From NCBI RefSeq assembly GCF_014191255.1, contig NZ_JACHWH010000012.1, forward strand, positions 62,001 through 126,000: a stretch of DNA of 64,000 nt, written 5' to 3'. The DNA comes from Amycolatopsis bartoniae. Its GTDB lineage: Bacteria > Actinomycetota > Actinomycetes > Mycobacteriales > Pseudonocardiaceae. A model generated the notes under the pieces. The model was given only the letters and a program-made list of their open reading frames with translations, ran no database searches and was not told the DNA's origin. Below, in pieces: positions 52,698 to 61,447 of the stretch; position 1 is the stretch's first letter, and each line of letters begins with the position of its first letter. A program made the translations under genes and the position numbers.

Positions 52698-53915
52698 TCA
52701 GCAGGTGCCGTTGTCGGTCCAGACGCCCGCCGCGCCGCCCGGGGTGTCCCCGTAGGTCCACCACTTCGCGGTCCAGCTGTGTCCGTTGTAGGAAACGACC
52801 GCGCCGCCGTTGTACGCGGTGGTGGCACTCCACGCGGCCGGGCAGCTGCCGTTGCCCGGCGGGGTGGTGGTCGGCGGCGTGCTCGTCGGCGGGGTGGTGG
52901 TCACCGGCGGCGTCGCGCCCGCGAACTTCGCGGTGTACTTCGTGAAGTCCCAGTCGTTCTGCGAGACGTTGCTGCACACGCCGTTGTCGGTGGTCGTGGT
53001 GCAGGGGCGGTCGCGGTTGACCGACCAGTACGTGAACCGGCCGAGGCCGTGGCTCGTGGCGTAGTCGAGCACGGTCTGGAAGTCGGACTGGTAGAAGTAC
53101 TCGCCGGCGTCGCTCTTGCCGTTCATGCCCGAGAAGCCTTCGTGGGCGTAGGCGGTCGCGCTGTCCCAGCCGAGGTGGCTCATGAGCAGGGAGTGGAAGG
53201 CCTCCAGCGCGGAGGTCTGGCTGGCGGCGCCGTTGAACCCGCCGTCGAACGGCATGATCGAGAAGTTGTTCGGCGTGAAGCCGAGGTTCTTGGACTTGTC
53301 CAGCAGCTGCGTGCCGAACCAGCCGGTGCCCGCGGACGTGCCAGGCATGGTCACCGACACGAACAGCCCGGAGTTGTTGCGCTGCAGGATCTGGGCGGCG
53401 CCGAGCTCGTTGTTGATCGCGGCGTCGTTCTCGTACTCCGGCTCTTCGAGGTCGAAGTCGATCGCGTGCAGGCCGTACTTGTCGATGACCTGCTGGTAGG
53501 CGGCGGCGGTCGCGTCGGGGGTGCCGCAGGTCTGGCCGAGCTTGGTGCCGCCGTAGCCGCCGACGGACACCGAGACGTCGCCGCCGGCGCCACGGATCCT
53601 GCTGATCACCCCGGCGACGGCGGTGTCGGAGGACACCGCGGAGGTGCCGTCCCAGGTGGGGGTGCAGCCGCCGCCGTTGGGGGCGAGGATGAAGGCGAGC
53701 TGGAAGGCCTTCTGCCCGGTGGCGGCCATGACGGTCGTCGGGTCGGGCGGGTTGTTGCTCTGCGGCATCAGGTAGGGCGCGGAGGCGTACCAGTTGCTGG
53801 CAAGCGCGGCGGTGCCCACGGCGGCGGACGCGCCGGCGTGCGTGACGAGCGTGAGGGCGGTGCCGGCGACCACCGCCGCGGCGGCGAGGGTCGAGGCGAG
53901 TTTTCGGGGATGCAC
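52698..53915 (-). CDS. Secreted GH18 chitinase with C-terminal chitin-binding domain
   Basis: 405 aa. The GTG at 53915 has GAGGAGG upstream and begins the signal peptide HPRKLASTLAAAAVV ending near ASAA. The GH18 barrel (about 40-320) has HAIDFDLEEPE as DxxDxDxE and SVSVGGYGG. A Thr/Pro linker leads to a CBM5/12 module (CPAAWSATTAYNGGAVVSY, WTAKWWTYGDTPG). Upstream direct repeats match the Streptomyces chitinase promoter type. It differs in domain order from the CBM2 chitinase 3 kb away, so the two probably act on different chitin forms. Confidence 0.93.
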   Translation of the reverse strand: MHPRKLASTLAAAAVVAGTALTLVTHAGASAAVGTAALASNWYASAPYLMPQSNNPPDPTTVMAATGQKAFQLAFILAPNGGGCTPTWDGTSAVSSDTAVAGVISRIRGAGGDVSVSVGGYGGTKLGQTCGTPDATAAAYQQVIDKYGLHAIDFDLEEPEYENDAAINNELGAAQILQRNNSGLFVSVTMPGTSAGTGWFGTQLLDKSKNLGFTPNNFSIMPFDGGFNGAASQTSALEAFHSLLMSHLGWDSATAYAHEGFSGMNGKSDAGEYFYQSDFQTVLDYATSHGLGRFTYWSVNRDRPCTTTTDNGVCSNVSQNDWDFTKYTAKFAGATPPVTTTPPTSTPPTTTPPGNGSCPAAWSATTAYNGGAVVSYNGHSWTAKWWTYGDTPGGAAGVWTDNGTC

Positions 53916-53952
53916 GGGGTCCTCCTCGGAATCGGAAGGCTTTCCCGTAATG

Positions 53953-53995
53953 TGGACTAGACCAATGGTTCCGGTCAATACTTTGGACTGGACCA
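53953..53995 (-). promoter_or_regulatory. Streptomyces-type chitinase direct repeats
   Basis: On the coding (minus) strand TGGTCCAGTCCA (53984-53995) and TGGTCTAGTCCA (53953-53964) are 12-bp direct repeats, 31 bp start to start, 38-80 bp upstream of the GTG. They resemble the paired 12-bp TGGTCNAGACCN repeats of Streptomyces chitinase promoters and the DasR dre box, with A-to-T changes in the right arm. Confidence 0.65.
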
Positions 53996-54156
53996 CCCGC
54001 CGCGGCCCGACTTTGGTCGGGATCCGGGCATTCCGGCGCTTCCTCGCGGGCGGCGTTTTCCGGCCCCGGCAAGCCGCGTGCCCCGAGGCGAAGATCCGGG
54101 GCGTCCTCCGGGGAGTTCCGGATGCGCCGTCGTCCGGCGGCCGGGATCGTGGAGTC

Positions 54157-54351
54157 ATGCCGAACACGACGACACTCGCCCGTTCCCGCACCGACCGCGT
54201 CATCGCCGGCGTGTGCGCCGGGCTCGCCGAGCGCATCGGGTGGCGGCCCACGACCATGCGGCTGCTGTTCGTGGTCTCCTGCCTGCTGCCCGGGCCGCAG
54301 TTCCTCGTCTACCTGGTGTTGTGGGTGATCATGCCGAAGGCGCCGCGCTGA
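54157..54351 (+). CDS. PspC-domain small membrane protein
   Basis: 64 aa, nearly all PspC domain: LARSRTDRVIAGVCAGLAERIGWRPTTMRLLFVV then a hydrophobic helix (PQFLVYLVLWVIMPKAP). GGAG precedes the ATG. Short stand-alone PspC proteins are linked to envelope stress response. Monocistronic, 19 bp from the tag start. Confidence 0.9.
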   Translation: MPNTTTLARSRTDRVIAGVCAGLAERIGWRPTTMRLLFVVSCLLPGPQFLVYLVLWVIMPKAPR

Positions 54352-54370
54352 GTCCTGCTAACCTCGCCGG

Positions 54371-54922
54371 GTGAGCCGTTGCGCCTGGTCACTGGGCTCG
54401 GAGCTGATGACCGCCTACCACGACACCGAGTGGGGCCGCCCGAACCACGACGACCGGTACCTGTTCGAGCTGCTGCTGCTCGAAGGCGCCCAGGCCGGGC
54501 TGTCGTGGTCGACCGTGCTGAACAAGCGGGAGAACTACCGCCGCGCGCTCGACGGCTTCGACTTCCACCGGATCGCGGGCTACGGCCAGGCGAAGCTCGA
54601 CGAGCTGCGCGCCGATCCGGGCATCGTGCGCAACCGGCTGAAGATCGAGTCGACGGTGAAGAACGCGCGGGCGTTCCTGGCCGTGCGCGAGGAGTTCGGG
54701 ACGTTCGACGCCTACCTGTGGCAGTGGGTGGACGGCACCCCGGTGGTCACCCACCGGCCGCCGGCCGAACCCCTGCCGCCGAGCACCGAGCTGTCCGACC
54801 GCGTCTCGAAGGACCTCAAACGCCGCGGCTTCACGTTCGTCGGCACGACGATCGTGTACTCCTACCTCCAGGCGACGGGCGTGGTGGACGACCACGTCAA
54901 GGGCTGCCCGGCCATCGCCTGA
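54371..54922 (+). CDS. tag: DNA-3-methyladenine glycosylase I
   Basis: Base-excision enzyme (183 aa) that removes 3-methyladenine. RCAWSLGSELMTAYHDTEWGRP carries the Cys and His that bind zinc with ligands near the C-terminus (DDHVKGC), and LFELLLLEGAQAGLSWSTVL is the substrate pocket. The GTG at 54371 follows TAACCT (54359-54364) by six nt and lacks an RBS, so it is probably leaderless. Confidence 0.95.
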   Translation: MSRCAWSLGSELMTAYHDTEWGRPNHDDRYLFELLLLEGAQAGLSWSTVLNKRENYRRALDGFDFHRIAGYGQAKLDELRADPGIVRNRLKIESTVKNARAFLAVREEFGTFDAYLWQWVDGTPVVTHRPPAEPLPPSTELSDRVSKDLKRRGFTFVGTTIVYSYLQATGVVDDHVKGCPAIA

Positions 54923-54926
54923 GATC

Positions 54927-55697
54927 TCAGCAGCGCCAGATCCAGCTCGGCCGCTCGTAGCGCACCCGCAGGCCCGCACGCCGCAGGTTCCGCAGCGACC
55001 GGTTCCCGGGCTCAGCTCCGGTCTCCGCCACCAGGGAACGACTCCCGGACGCCGCGGCCCGCGCCGCCAGCAGGGCCGACTGCGCTCCGCGACCACGGTG
55101 ACCCGGAAGTGTGGCGGCACCGGCCAGCTCGCCCATCTCGCCCGAGACGTGCAGGAGAGCACCGGCCACCAGCTCGCGCCCGTCCCAGGCCCCCAGTGCC
55201 ACGAACCGCGGGTGTCCCGCCGCCGGAGCCCACAGCGGGGCGAGCACTTCCGGCAGCTCGTAGGCGGCGCACACCGCCGCCGACCAAGCGCCGGCCTCTC
55301 GCGGTGCGATCTCGGTGACGCGCAAGGCGGTCCTGGCCGGTGGCACGTCCTCGGCCCGCCCGGCCAGTTTCAACGCCACGGGCCCGGGTGCGAGCGCCTG
55401 CGCGGCGACGATCTCCGCCATGTCGTCCGGGACGACCTCGGGCGCCAGCTGGATCCTCCCTTGCGGAACGCCCTGAGCCCGCCAGAACGCGGTGATCTCT
55501 CCGACCACCGCGCGGGTGACCGGACCGGCGAAGCCGAGACCGACCGCCCTGCTCCAGTAACGCGTCGGGTCCGCTCGTACCGCCGTCACCACGCCGCCAC
55601 CGAGGTGTGCCGTGGCGATGCCGAGTTCCCGGCGCACCCGGCGCGGCTGTGCCTCCAGCAGCTCCCCCGCCGCGGCGGCCTCCGCCAGTTCCAGCAC
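54927..55697 (-). CDS. GNAT-family N-acetyltransferase
   Basis: 256 aa. The C-terminal GNAT domain has the acetyl-CoA loop LPGHRGRGAQSALLAAR and the following AETGAEPGNRSLRNLRRAGL. The N-terminal half (VTRAVVGEITAFWRAQGVP) looks like a degenerate first GNAT repeat. Substrate unknown. It lies 25 bp from the dehydrogenase gene start-side region, convergent with tag. Confidence 0.87.
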   Translation of the reverse strand: MLELAEAAAAGELLEAQPRRVRRELGIATAHLGGGVVTAVRADPTRYWSRAVGLGFAGPVTRAVVGEITAFWRAQGVPQGRIQLAPEVVPDDMAEIVAAQALAPGPVALKLAGRAEDVPPARTALRVTEIAPREAGAWSAAVCAAYELPEVLAPLWAPAAGHPRFVALGAWDGRELVAGALLHVSGEMGELAGAATLPGHRGRGAQSALLAARAAASGSRSLVAETGAEPGNRSLRNLRRAGLRVRYERPSWIWRC

Positions 55698-55722
55698 GTG
55701 TCCAGCGTCTCATGGCACTGAA

Positions 55723-56928
55723 CTACGGGATGACGACCTCCTGGTCGGTGCGCGCCACCGCCGCCAGCTCCCCCGCCGTCGAGCGCGGGGTCACGCCGGC
55801 GGTGATCCACCGCTCCAGCAGCAGCGCCACCTTCGCCCGCATCTCCGTGCGCAGCCGCCGGAACGAGTCCTCCGGGTCGGCGCCCACGTGTCCCAGCAGC
55901 AGCCACCACGCCCACGCCGCCGCGCCCGCGTTCGCCACGAAGTCCGGGATCACCGGAATCCCCCGCGCGGCGAGCATGGCCTCCGCCTCCGGGGTGGTGG
56001 CCGCGTTCGCCGCCTCCACGACGACCTTCGCCCGCACGTCGACCGTGTTGTCCGGCGTGATCGCGTACGAGATGGCCGCGGGCACGAGGATGTCCGCCTC
56101 GACCCCGATCACGGCACCCCGCGGCAGCCGCTCGACGCCCGCCGGCACGCGGGAGCGGTCGATCTCGCCGAACTCGTCGCGCAGCTCCAGCAGCGCCGGG
56201 ACGTCGAGGCCCGCCGGGTCGTACAGGGTGCCCGCCGCGTCGGCGACCGCCACCACGCGCAGACCCGCCTCGTGCAGGTACCACGCGGCACCGCCGCCCA
56301 TCGTGCCGATGCCCTGGATCGCGACCGTCGTCGCGCCCGGCACCCAGCCCCACGCGCTCGCCGCGCCGAAGCACGCCTGCGCGACGCCGTATCCGCCGAT
56401 CACGTCGCCCAGCAGGCCGCCGGGGACGGGCGTGGCGAGCCCCGCGCGCACCCGGCGCAGCGTGCGCTCCGGGTCGGCGGCCCTGCTGATCGCCGCGTGG
56501 TAGGACTGCTGCAGGCCCAGCCGCGCGAAGACCTCGTCGATGAGGTGCTGCGGCACGCCGAGGTCCTCCGCCGTCACCCAGTGGTCGTCGAGCCACGGGC
56601 GCATCGCCGAGCAGAACCGTTCCAGGACGCCCACCGCGCGCGGGTCCTTCGGGTCGAAGTCGATGCCGCCCTTCGCGCCGCCCACGGGCAGGTCGAACGC
56701 CGCGGTCTTGGCGGCCATGCCGCGCGCGAGGTCCTCGACCTCGCCGATCGTGCAGCCGGCCCGCATCCGCGTGCCGCCGGTCGCGAGCCCGGAGACCAGG
56801 GTGTGCACGACGAGGTAGCCGTGTGCGCCCGTCACCGGGTCGGTCCAGGTCAGCCGCAGCAACGGCTCGGTCCGCCGCGGCGTGAGCTCACCGCTCGTGC
56901 TCTGCCCCGGGTCCTGCATCGTGGTCAT
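55723..56928 (-). CDS. Glu/Leu/Phe/Val dehydrogenase family protein
   Basis: Amino-acid dehydrogenase (401 aa). LPVGGAKGGIDFDP contains the catalytic Lys, and AIQGIGTMGGGAAWYL the NAD loop. PDFVANAGAAAW is the typical C-domain motif. The ATG at 56928 (MTTMQDPG) follows GGGG at suitable spacing. It oxidatively deaminates an amino acid or runs in reverse; specificity not readable. Divergent from a LysR regulator, which probably controls it. Confidence 0.92.
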   Translation of the reverse strand: MTTMQDPGQSTSGELTPRRTEPLLRLTWTDPVTGAHGYLVVHTLVSGLATGGTRMRAGCTIGEVEDLARGMAAKTAAFDLPVGGAKGGIDFDPKDPRAVGVLERFCSAMRPWLDDHWVTAEDLGVPQHLIDEVFARLGLQQSYHAAISRAADPERTLRRVRAGLATPVPGGLLGDVIGGYGVAQACFGAASAWGWVPGATTVAIQGIGTMGGGAAWYLHEAGLRVVAVADAAGTLYDPAGLDVPALLELRDEFGEIDRSRVPAGVERLPRGAVIGVEADILVPAAISYAITPDNTVDVRAKVVVEAANAATTPEAEAMLAARGIPVIPDFVANAGAAAWAWWLLLGHVGADPEDSFRRLRTEMRAKVALLLERWITAGVTPRSTAGELAAVARTDQEVVIP

Positions 56929-57137
56929 CCGACCCCGCCTTCCCAGCCGCTCGCCCTGTTCGCCGGGCCGGGCGGGCGCAGCAGGGCAGCACGCGACAGC
57001 GCGCCACTCGACTGGGGAACCCCGGGCTGCCTCCGCCCGGCCGATGGCTCCAGAGTGCGGTCGGCGTGGGCCGGGCGTCCAGTTAGGGATCATGCACGGT
57101 TCCGTTCACGCTTCCTGCACAGCCGCGCGGGGCCACT

Positions 57138-57150
57138 TAACCTTGACGCC
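57138..57150 (+). promoter_or_regulatory. -10 element, probable leaderless promoter of lysR gene
   Basis: TAACCT (57138-57143) precedes the ATG at 57151 by 7 nt with no Shine-Dalgarno sequence; same element and spacing as before the tag gene. Confidence 0.5.
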
Positions 57151-58074
57151 ATGGAGCTTTCGCTGCACCGGTTGCGGATGCTTCGGGAGCTGCGGCGCCG
57201 CGGCACGGTCACCGCGGCCGCGGCCTCCCTGCACTACACCGCCTCCGCCGTCTCGCAACAGCTCGCGCAGCTCGAACGGGACGTCGGCGCGAAGCTCATC
57301 GAACGGCTCGGCAGGCGGGTGCAGCTGACCGAGCTGGGCATGGTGCTCACCGACCACGCCGAGGAGATCCTCAAGGCCGCCGAGCGCGCCACGATGGCAC
57401 TGGAGGAGGCCCAGGGCGGGGTGACCGCGCGGCTGACCGCCGGGGTGTGGGCGTCGGTCGCGTCGGGCCTGCTGCCGTTCGCGCTCACGGCGCTCGCCGC
57501 CGAGCACCCGGGCATCGAGGTCCGCACCAAGGAGCTGGCGCCCGAGGACACCGCGGGCGCGGTCCGCGACGGCAGCCTCGACTTCTCCTTCGTCATCGAG
57601 TACTCCGACTACCCGATGCCGTGGGACCCGGCGCTGACGAAGGTCGTGATCGCGGTCGAACGCATGCACGCGGCGGTTCCGGCGGGCACGGTGCCCGCGA
57701 GCACCGTGCGGATGATCGAGCTCGCCGAGCACCCGTGGATCCTCGCCGGGCCCCGGTCGCACTTCGGCCGCGCCGTGCGGCTCGCGTGCCAGCGGCACGG
57801 GTTCGAGCCGCGGATCGTGCACGAGGTCGGCGAGCAGGCGACCGCGCTGGCGATGGTCGGCGCCGGGCTGGGCGTGACGCTGGTGTCGGACCTGGGGCTG
57901 ACGCTGCGGCCGCCCGGCCTCGACGTCGTGGCGCTCACCGAGCCGGTGCTGCGGACGGTGTCGATCGCGCACCGCACGTCGAGCGCGAGCCGCCCGTCGT
58001 TGCAGCTGGTCATCGACGCGGTGCGGGCCGCCGCCGCGGCGAAGGGCCTCGGCGCGGGCGCGCCCCTGCCGTAA
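57151..58074 (+). CDS. LysR-family transcriptional regulator
   Basis: 307 aa. The N-terminal winged HTH (RLRMLRELRRRGTVTAAAASLHYTASAVSQQLAQLERDVGAKL) and the effector domain (GVWASVASGLLPFAL, VGAGLGVTLVSDLGL) are normal in length and order. The start is leaderless-type. Divergent from the amino-acid dehydrogenase gene (222-bp gap), its likely target. Confidence 0.92.
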   Translation: MELSLHRLRMLRELRRRGTVTAAAASLHYTASAVSQQLAQLERDVGAKLIERLGRRVQLTELGMVLTDHAEEILKAAERATMALEEAQGGVTARLTAGVWASVASGLLPFALTALAAEHPGIEVRTKELAPEDTAGAVRDGSLDFSFVIEYSDYPMPWDPALTKVVIAVERMHAAVPAGTVPASTVRMIELAEHPWILAGPRSHFGRAVRLACQRHGFEPRIVHEVGEQATALAMVGAGLGVTLVSDLGLTLRPPGLDVVALTEPVLRTVSIAHRTSSASRPSLQLVIDAVRAAAAAKGLGAGAPLP

Positions 58075-58126
58075 GCCCTGGGGAAAACCCGACGTGGCTG
58101 TCGGTGGTGGGTGGTAGGAAGACGGG

Positions 58127-60133
58127 GTGACTTCCGAAGATCCGTTCACCGACCTCGACGGCTACGTCGCGCTGCCCAGGGCGGCCGGGCTGGCCCTGTC
58201 CCCGGACGGGCGCCGCCTCGTCGTGGGCGTGTCCGCGCTCGACGCGGGGAAGACCAGGTACACCTCCGCCCTGTGGGAGGTCGACCCCGCGGGCGAGCGT
58301 CCCGCACGCAGGTTGACGCGCAGCAAGGAGGGCGAGTCCGGCGCGGCGTTCACCCGGGACGGTGACCTGTTGTTCGTGTCGTCGCGGCCGGTGCCCGACG
58401 CCGAGGAGGAGGGCGACGCGCCGCGCGCGTTGTGGCGTCAGCCCGCGGCGGGCGGGGACGCGGAGGTGCTCGCGGCGCCACCCGGCGGGGTGCACGGAGT
58501 CGTCGTGGCGCGTGAAGCGGGCACGGTGGTGTTCGCCTCGCCGATGCTGCCCTCGGCGGCCGACGCGGAGCGGGACCGCGAGCTGCGCCGGGAACGCAAG
58601 GACGGCAAGGTCTCCGCGATCCTGCACGAGGAGTACCCCGTCCGGTTCTGGGACCACGACCTCGGCCCGGCGCGCAACCGGTTGCTGGCCGGGAAACCGG
58701 GCGACGAGCCGCGTGACCTGACGGGGCACGCCGGGCGCGCGCTCGACGACGAGTCGACGTGGGACGTGTCGCCGGACGGCGGCACGGTCGCGGCGTCGTG
58801 GATGGTGGCGGAGCCGGGCGGTTCGCAGCGCTCCACGCTCGTCGCGATCGACGTCGCCACCGGTGAACGCCGCGTGCTGGCCGACGACGCCGGGCACGAG
58901 TACACCGAGCCGCGCTTCTCCCCCGACGGCAGCCGGATCGCGGTGGTCGTGCAGGCCAAGTCCACCCCGGCGAAGGCCGGTGACGCCTGGCTGGCCGTGC
59001 TGCCCGCCGACGGCGGTGAGCCGCAAGCGCTCACGGCGGGCTGGGACCGCTGGCCGCACGACGCGCGGTGGCTGCCGGACGGCAGTGCCCTGGTCGTGAC
59101 GGCCGACGACCAGGGGAACGCGCCGCTGTGGCGGGTCGACGCCACCACGGGCGAGGTGACGCGCCTGACGGAGCGGGGCGCGTTCAGCGACGTGCAGGTC
59201 TCGCCGGACGGCCGGTGGGCGTACGCGTTGCGGTCCTTTGTGGACAGCCCGCCCGCGCCGTACCGGGTGGCGCTGGACGGGAGTGCCGTGGAGGCGCTGC
59301 CCGGGCCGGTGCCGGAGGTGACGGTGCCGGGCCGCGTCGAGGAGGTCACCACCACGGCCGCGGACGGCGCGAAACTGCGGGCGTGGCTGGCGCTGCCGCA
59401 CGACGCGGGCCCCGGCTCGCCCGCGCCGCTGCTGCTGTGGATCCACGGTGGCCCGCTGGGGTCGTGGAACGCGTGGCAGTGGCGGTGGAACCCGTGGCTC
59501 GCGGTGGCCCAGGGCTACGCCGTGCTGCTGCCGGATCCGGCCATCTCGACCGGCTACGGCCTGGACTTCATCCAGCGCGGCTGGGGCGAGTGGGGCGGCG
59601 CGCCCTACACCGACCTGATGGCGATCACCGACGCGGCGGTCGAGCGGGCCGATGTGGACGAGACGCGCGCGGCCGCGATGGGCGGTTCTTTCGGCGGCTA
59701 CATGGCCAACTGGGTGGCCGGGCACACCGGCCGCTTCCGGGCGATCGTCACGCACGCCTCGCTGTGGTCGATGGACCAGTTCGGCCCGACCACGGACGCC
59801 GCCTACTACTGGACGCGGGACATGACCCAGGAGGCGGCGGCGCGCAACTCGCCGAACGCCTTCGCGGACCGCATCACCACCCCGATGCTCGTCATCCACG
59901 GCGACAAGGACTACCGCGTGCCGATCGGCGAGGGCCTGCGCCTGTGGTGGGACCTGGTGTCCCGCTCGGCGGCCGAGGACGGCACCACGCCGCACAAGTT
60001 CCTGTACTTCCCGGACGAGAACCACTGGATCCTCACGCCGAACCACGTGAAGGTCTGGTACTCGACGGTGCTCGCGTTCCTGGCACACCACGTGCTCGGG
60101 CAGGAGTGGCAGCGCCCGGAGCTCCTCGGCTGA
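58127..60133 (+). CDS. S9-family prolyl oligopeptidase-type peptidase
   Basis: 668 aa. Residues about 20-400 form a beta-propeller (repeated FSPDGSRIAVV-type blades), and the C-terminal alpha/beta hydrolase has LLLWIHGGPLGSW, the nucleophile in AAMGGSFGGYMANW, Asp in HGDKDYRVP and His in PDENHWI. No signal peptide. GTG start at 58127. Likely an acylaminoacyl peptidase or dipeptidase of the cytoplasm. Monocistronic. Confidence 0.93.
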   Translation: MTSEDPFTDLDGYVALPRAAGLALSPDGRRLVVGVSALDAGKTRYTSALWEVDPAGERPARRLTRSKEGESGAAFTRDGDLLFVSSRPVPDAEEEGDAPRALWRQPAAGGDAEVLAAPPGGVHGVVVAREAGTVVFASPMLPSAADAERDRELRRERKDGKVSAILHEEYPVRFWDHDLGPARNRLLAGKPGDEPRDLTGHAGRALDDESTWDVSPDGGTVAASWMVAEPGGSQRSTLVAIDVATGERRVLADDAGHEYTEPRFSPDGSRIAVVVQAKSTPAKAGDAWLAVLPADGGEPQALTAGWDRWPHDARWLPDGSALVVTADDQGNAPLWRVDATTGEVTRLTERGAFSDVQVSPDGRWAYALRSFVDSPPAPYRVALDGSAVEALPGPVPEVTVPGRVEEVTTTAADGAKLRAWLALPHDAGPGSPAPLLLWIHGGPLGSWNAWQWRWNPWLAVAQGYAVLLPDPAISTGYGLDFIQRGWGEWGGAPYTDLMAITDAAVERADVDETRAAAMGGSFGGYMANWVAGHTGRFRAIVTHASLWSMDQFGPTTDAAYYWTRDMTQEAAARNSPNAFADRITTPMLVIHGDKDYRVPIGEGLRLWWDLVSRSAAEDGTTPHKFLYFPDENHWILTPNHVKVWYSTVLAFLAHHVLGQEWQRPELLG

Positions 60134-60152
60134 GGAGGCCGGGCACCCGATC

Positions 60153-60202
60153 TTGACACCGGCCCGCCTCCTGGGTTAGCACTCTAAAGGGGAGAGTGCT
60201 AA
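60153..60202 (+). promoter_or_regulatory. CIRCE element overlapping a sigma-70-type promoter
   Basis: TTAGCACTC (60176-60184), 9-nt spacer, GAGTGCTAA (60194-60202): a perfect CIRCE inverted repeat, the HrcA operator. TTGACA (60153-60158) lies 17 nt before TTAGCA, making a near-consensus -35/-10 promoter that the CIRCE overlaps, as in front of groES. The element is 28 bp upstream of the glycosyltransferase TTG. No chaperonin gene is nearby. Confidence 0.95.
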
Positions 60203-60229
60203 CTGAACACAGTCGGCTGAGGAGGCAGC

Positions 60230-61447
60230 TTGAGCAGCACGCACCGTCCTGCGTGGAACGCCCGGCCTGTTCCGCACACCGCCGTGCGACCGGCAGACGA
60301 CACCGGCCCGTTGCGCGTGGCCCTCGTCGTCCCGCCCTACTTCGACATCCCACCCCACGCCTACGGCGGGGTCGAGGCCGTGGTGGCCGACCTCGCCGAC
60401 GCGCTCGTCGCCCGCGGGCACTCGGTCACCCTCGTCGGGGCCGGCCGGCCCGGCACCCGCGCCCGCTTCGTCCCCGTGTGGGACCGCACGGTCCCCGAGC
60501 TGCTGGGCGAGCCCTACCCGGAGGTCATGCACGCCATCGCCGCGCGCCGGGCCGTGCAGCGGCTCGCCGCGACCGAGGGGCTCGACGTCGTCCACGACCA
60601 CACGCTGGCCGGGCCGCTCAACGCGCCCGCGTACGGCGTGCCCACCGTCGTCACCGTGCACGGGCCGGTCGGCCCCGACATGGAGCGCTACTACCGCGAG
60701 CTGGGCGACGACGTGCACCTGGTGGCGATCAGCGACCGGCAGCGCGAGCTGGCGCCGGGTCTGAACTGGACCGCGACCGTCCACAACGGACTGCGGCTCG
60801 CGGACTGGCCGTTCCGGGCCGAGAAGGACGACTACGCGCTGTTCCTCGGCCGCTTCCACCCGGACAAGGCGCCGCATCTGGCGCTGGAGGCCGCGCACGC
60901 CGCCGGGCTGCGGCTCGTGCTCGCGGGCAAGTGCGCGGAGCCCGTCGAGAAGGAGTACTTCGAGCGCGAGGTCAAGCCCCGCCTCACCGCGACCGACCAC
61001 GTGTTCGGCGTCGCCGACGCCGACGCCAAGCGGGAGCTGCTCGCGAACGCCCGCTGCCTGCTGTTCCCCATCCAGTGGGAGGAGCCGTTCGGCATGGTCA
61101 TGATCGAAGCGATGGCCTGTGGCACCCCCGTGGTGGCGCTGCGCTCGGGCGCGGTGCCCGAGGTGGTCGTCGACGGGGTCACCGGGCTGGTCCTCGACGA
61201 CCCGGCCGGGCTGCCGCGAGCGCTGCACGACGTGCGCGACCTCGACCCCGCCGCGTGCCGGGCGCACGTCGCCGCCCACTTCGACGTGCGCGGCCTCGGC
61301 GCGGGCTACGAGCGGGCCTACCGGCGGGCCGTCGAGGTGAGCACGCTGCGGCGCGACTACGCCGGGCTCGACTCGGCGCTCGACCGCGCCTACAACCGGT
61401 TCGACTCGGGCGGTTCGCAGCTGCAGGCGTCGGGAGAGCGGGCGTGA
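60230..61447 (+). CDS. GT4-family glycosyltransferase (GT-B fold)
   Basis: 405 aa retaining glycosyltransferase. The N-terminal Rossmann domain has PPHAYGGVEAVVADLADALVARGH; the donor domain has FLGRFHPDKAPHLAL, IQWEEPFGMVMIEAMACGTPVVA and the E-x7-E pair (Glu in EEPFG...IEA). TTG start at 60230 with GAGGAGG four nt upstream. First gene of a two-gene operon behind CIRCE, overlapping the debranching-type enzyme by 4 bp. May build an alpha-glucan or glycoside from a nucleotide sugar; acceptor unknown. Confidence 0.9.
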   Translation: MSSTHRPAWNARPVPHTAVRPADDTGPLRVALVVPPYFDIPPHAYGGVEAVVADLADALVARGHSVTLVGAGRPGTRARFVPVWDRTVPELLGEPYPEVMHAIAARRAVQRLAATEGLDVVHDHTLAGPLNAPAYGVPTVVTVHGPVGPDMERYYRELGDDVHLVAISDRQRELAPGLNWTATVHNGLRLADWPFRAEKDDYALFLGRFHPDKAPHLALEAAHAAGLRLVLAGKCAEPVEKEYFEREVKPRLTATDHVFGVADADAKRELLANARCLLFPIQWEEPFGMVMIEAMACGTPVVALRSGAVPEVVVDGVTGLVLDDPAGLPRALHDVRDLDPAACRAHVAAHFDVRGLGAGYERAYRRAVEVSTLRRDYAGLDSALDRAYNRFDSGGSQLQASGERA

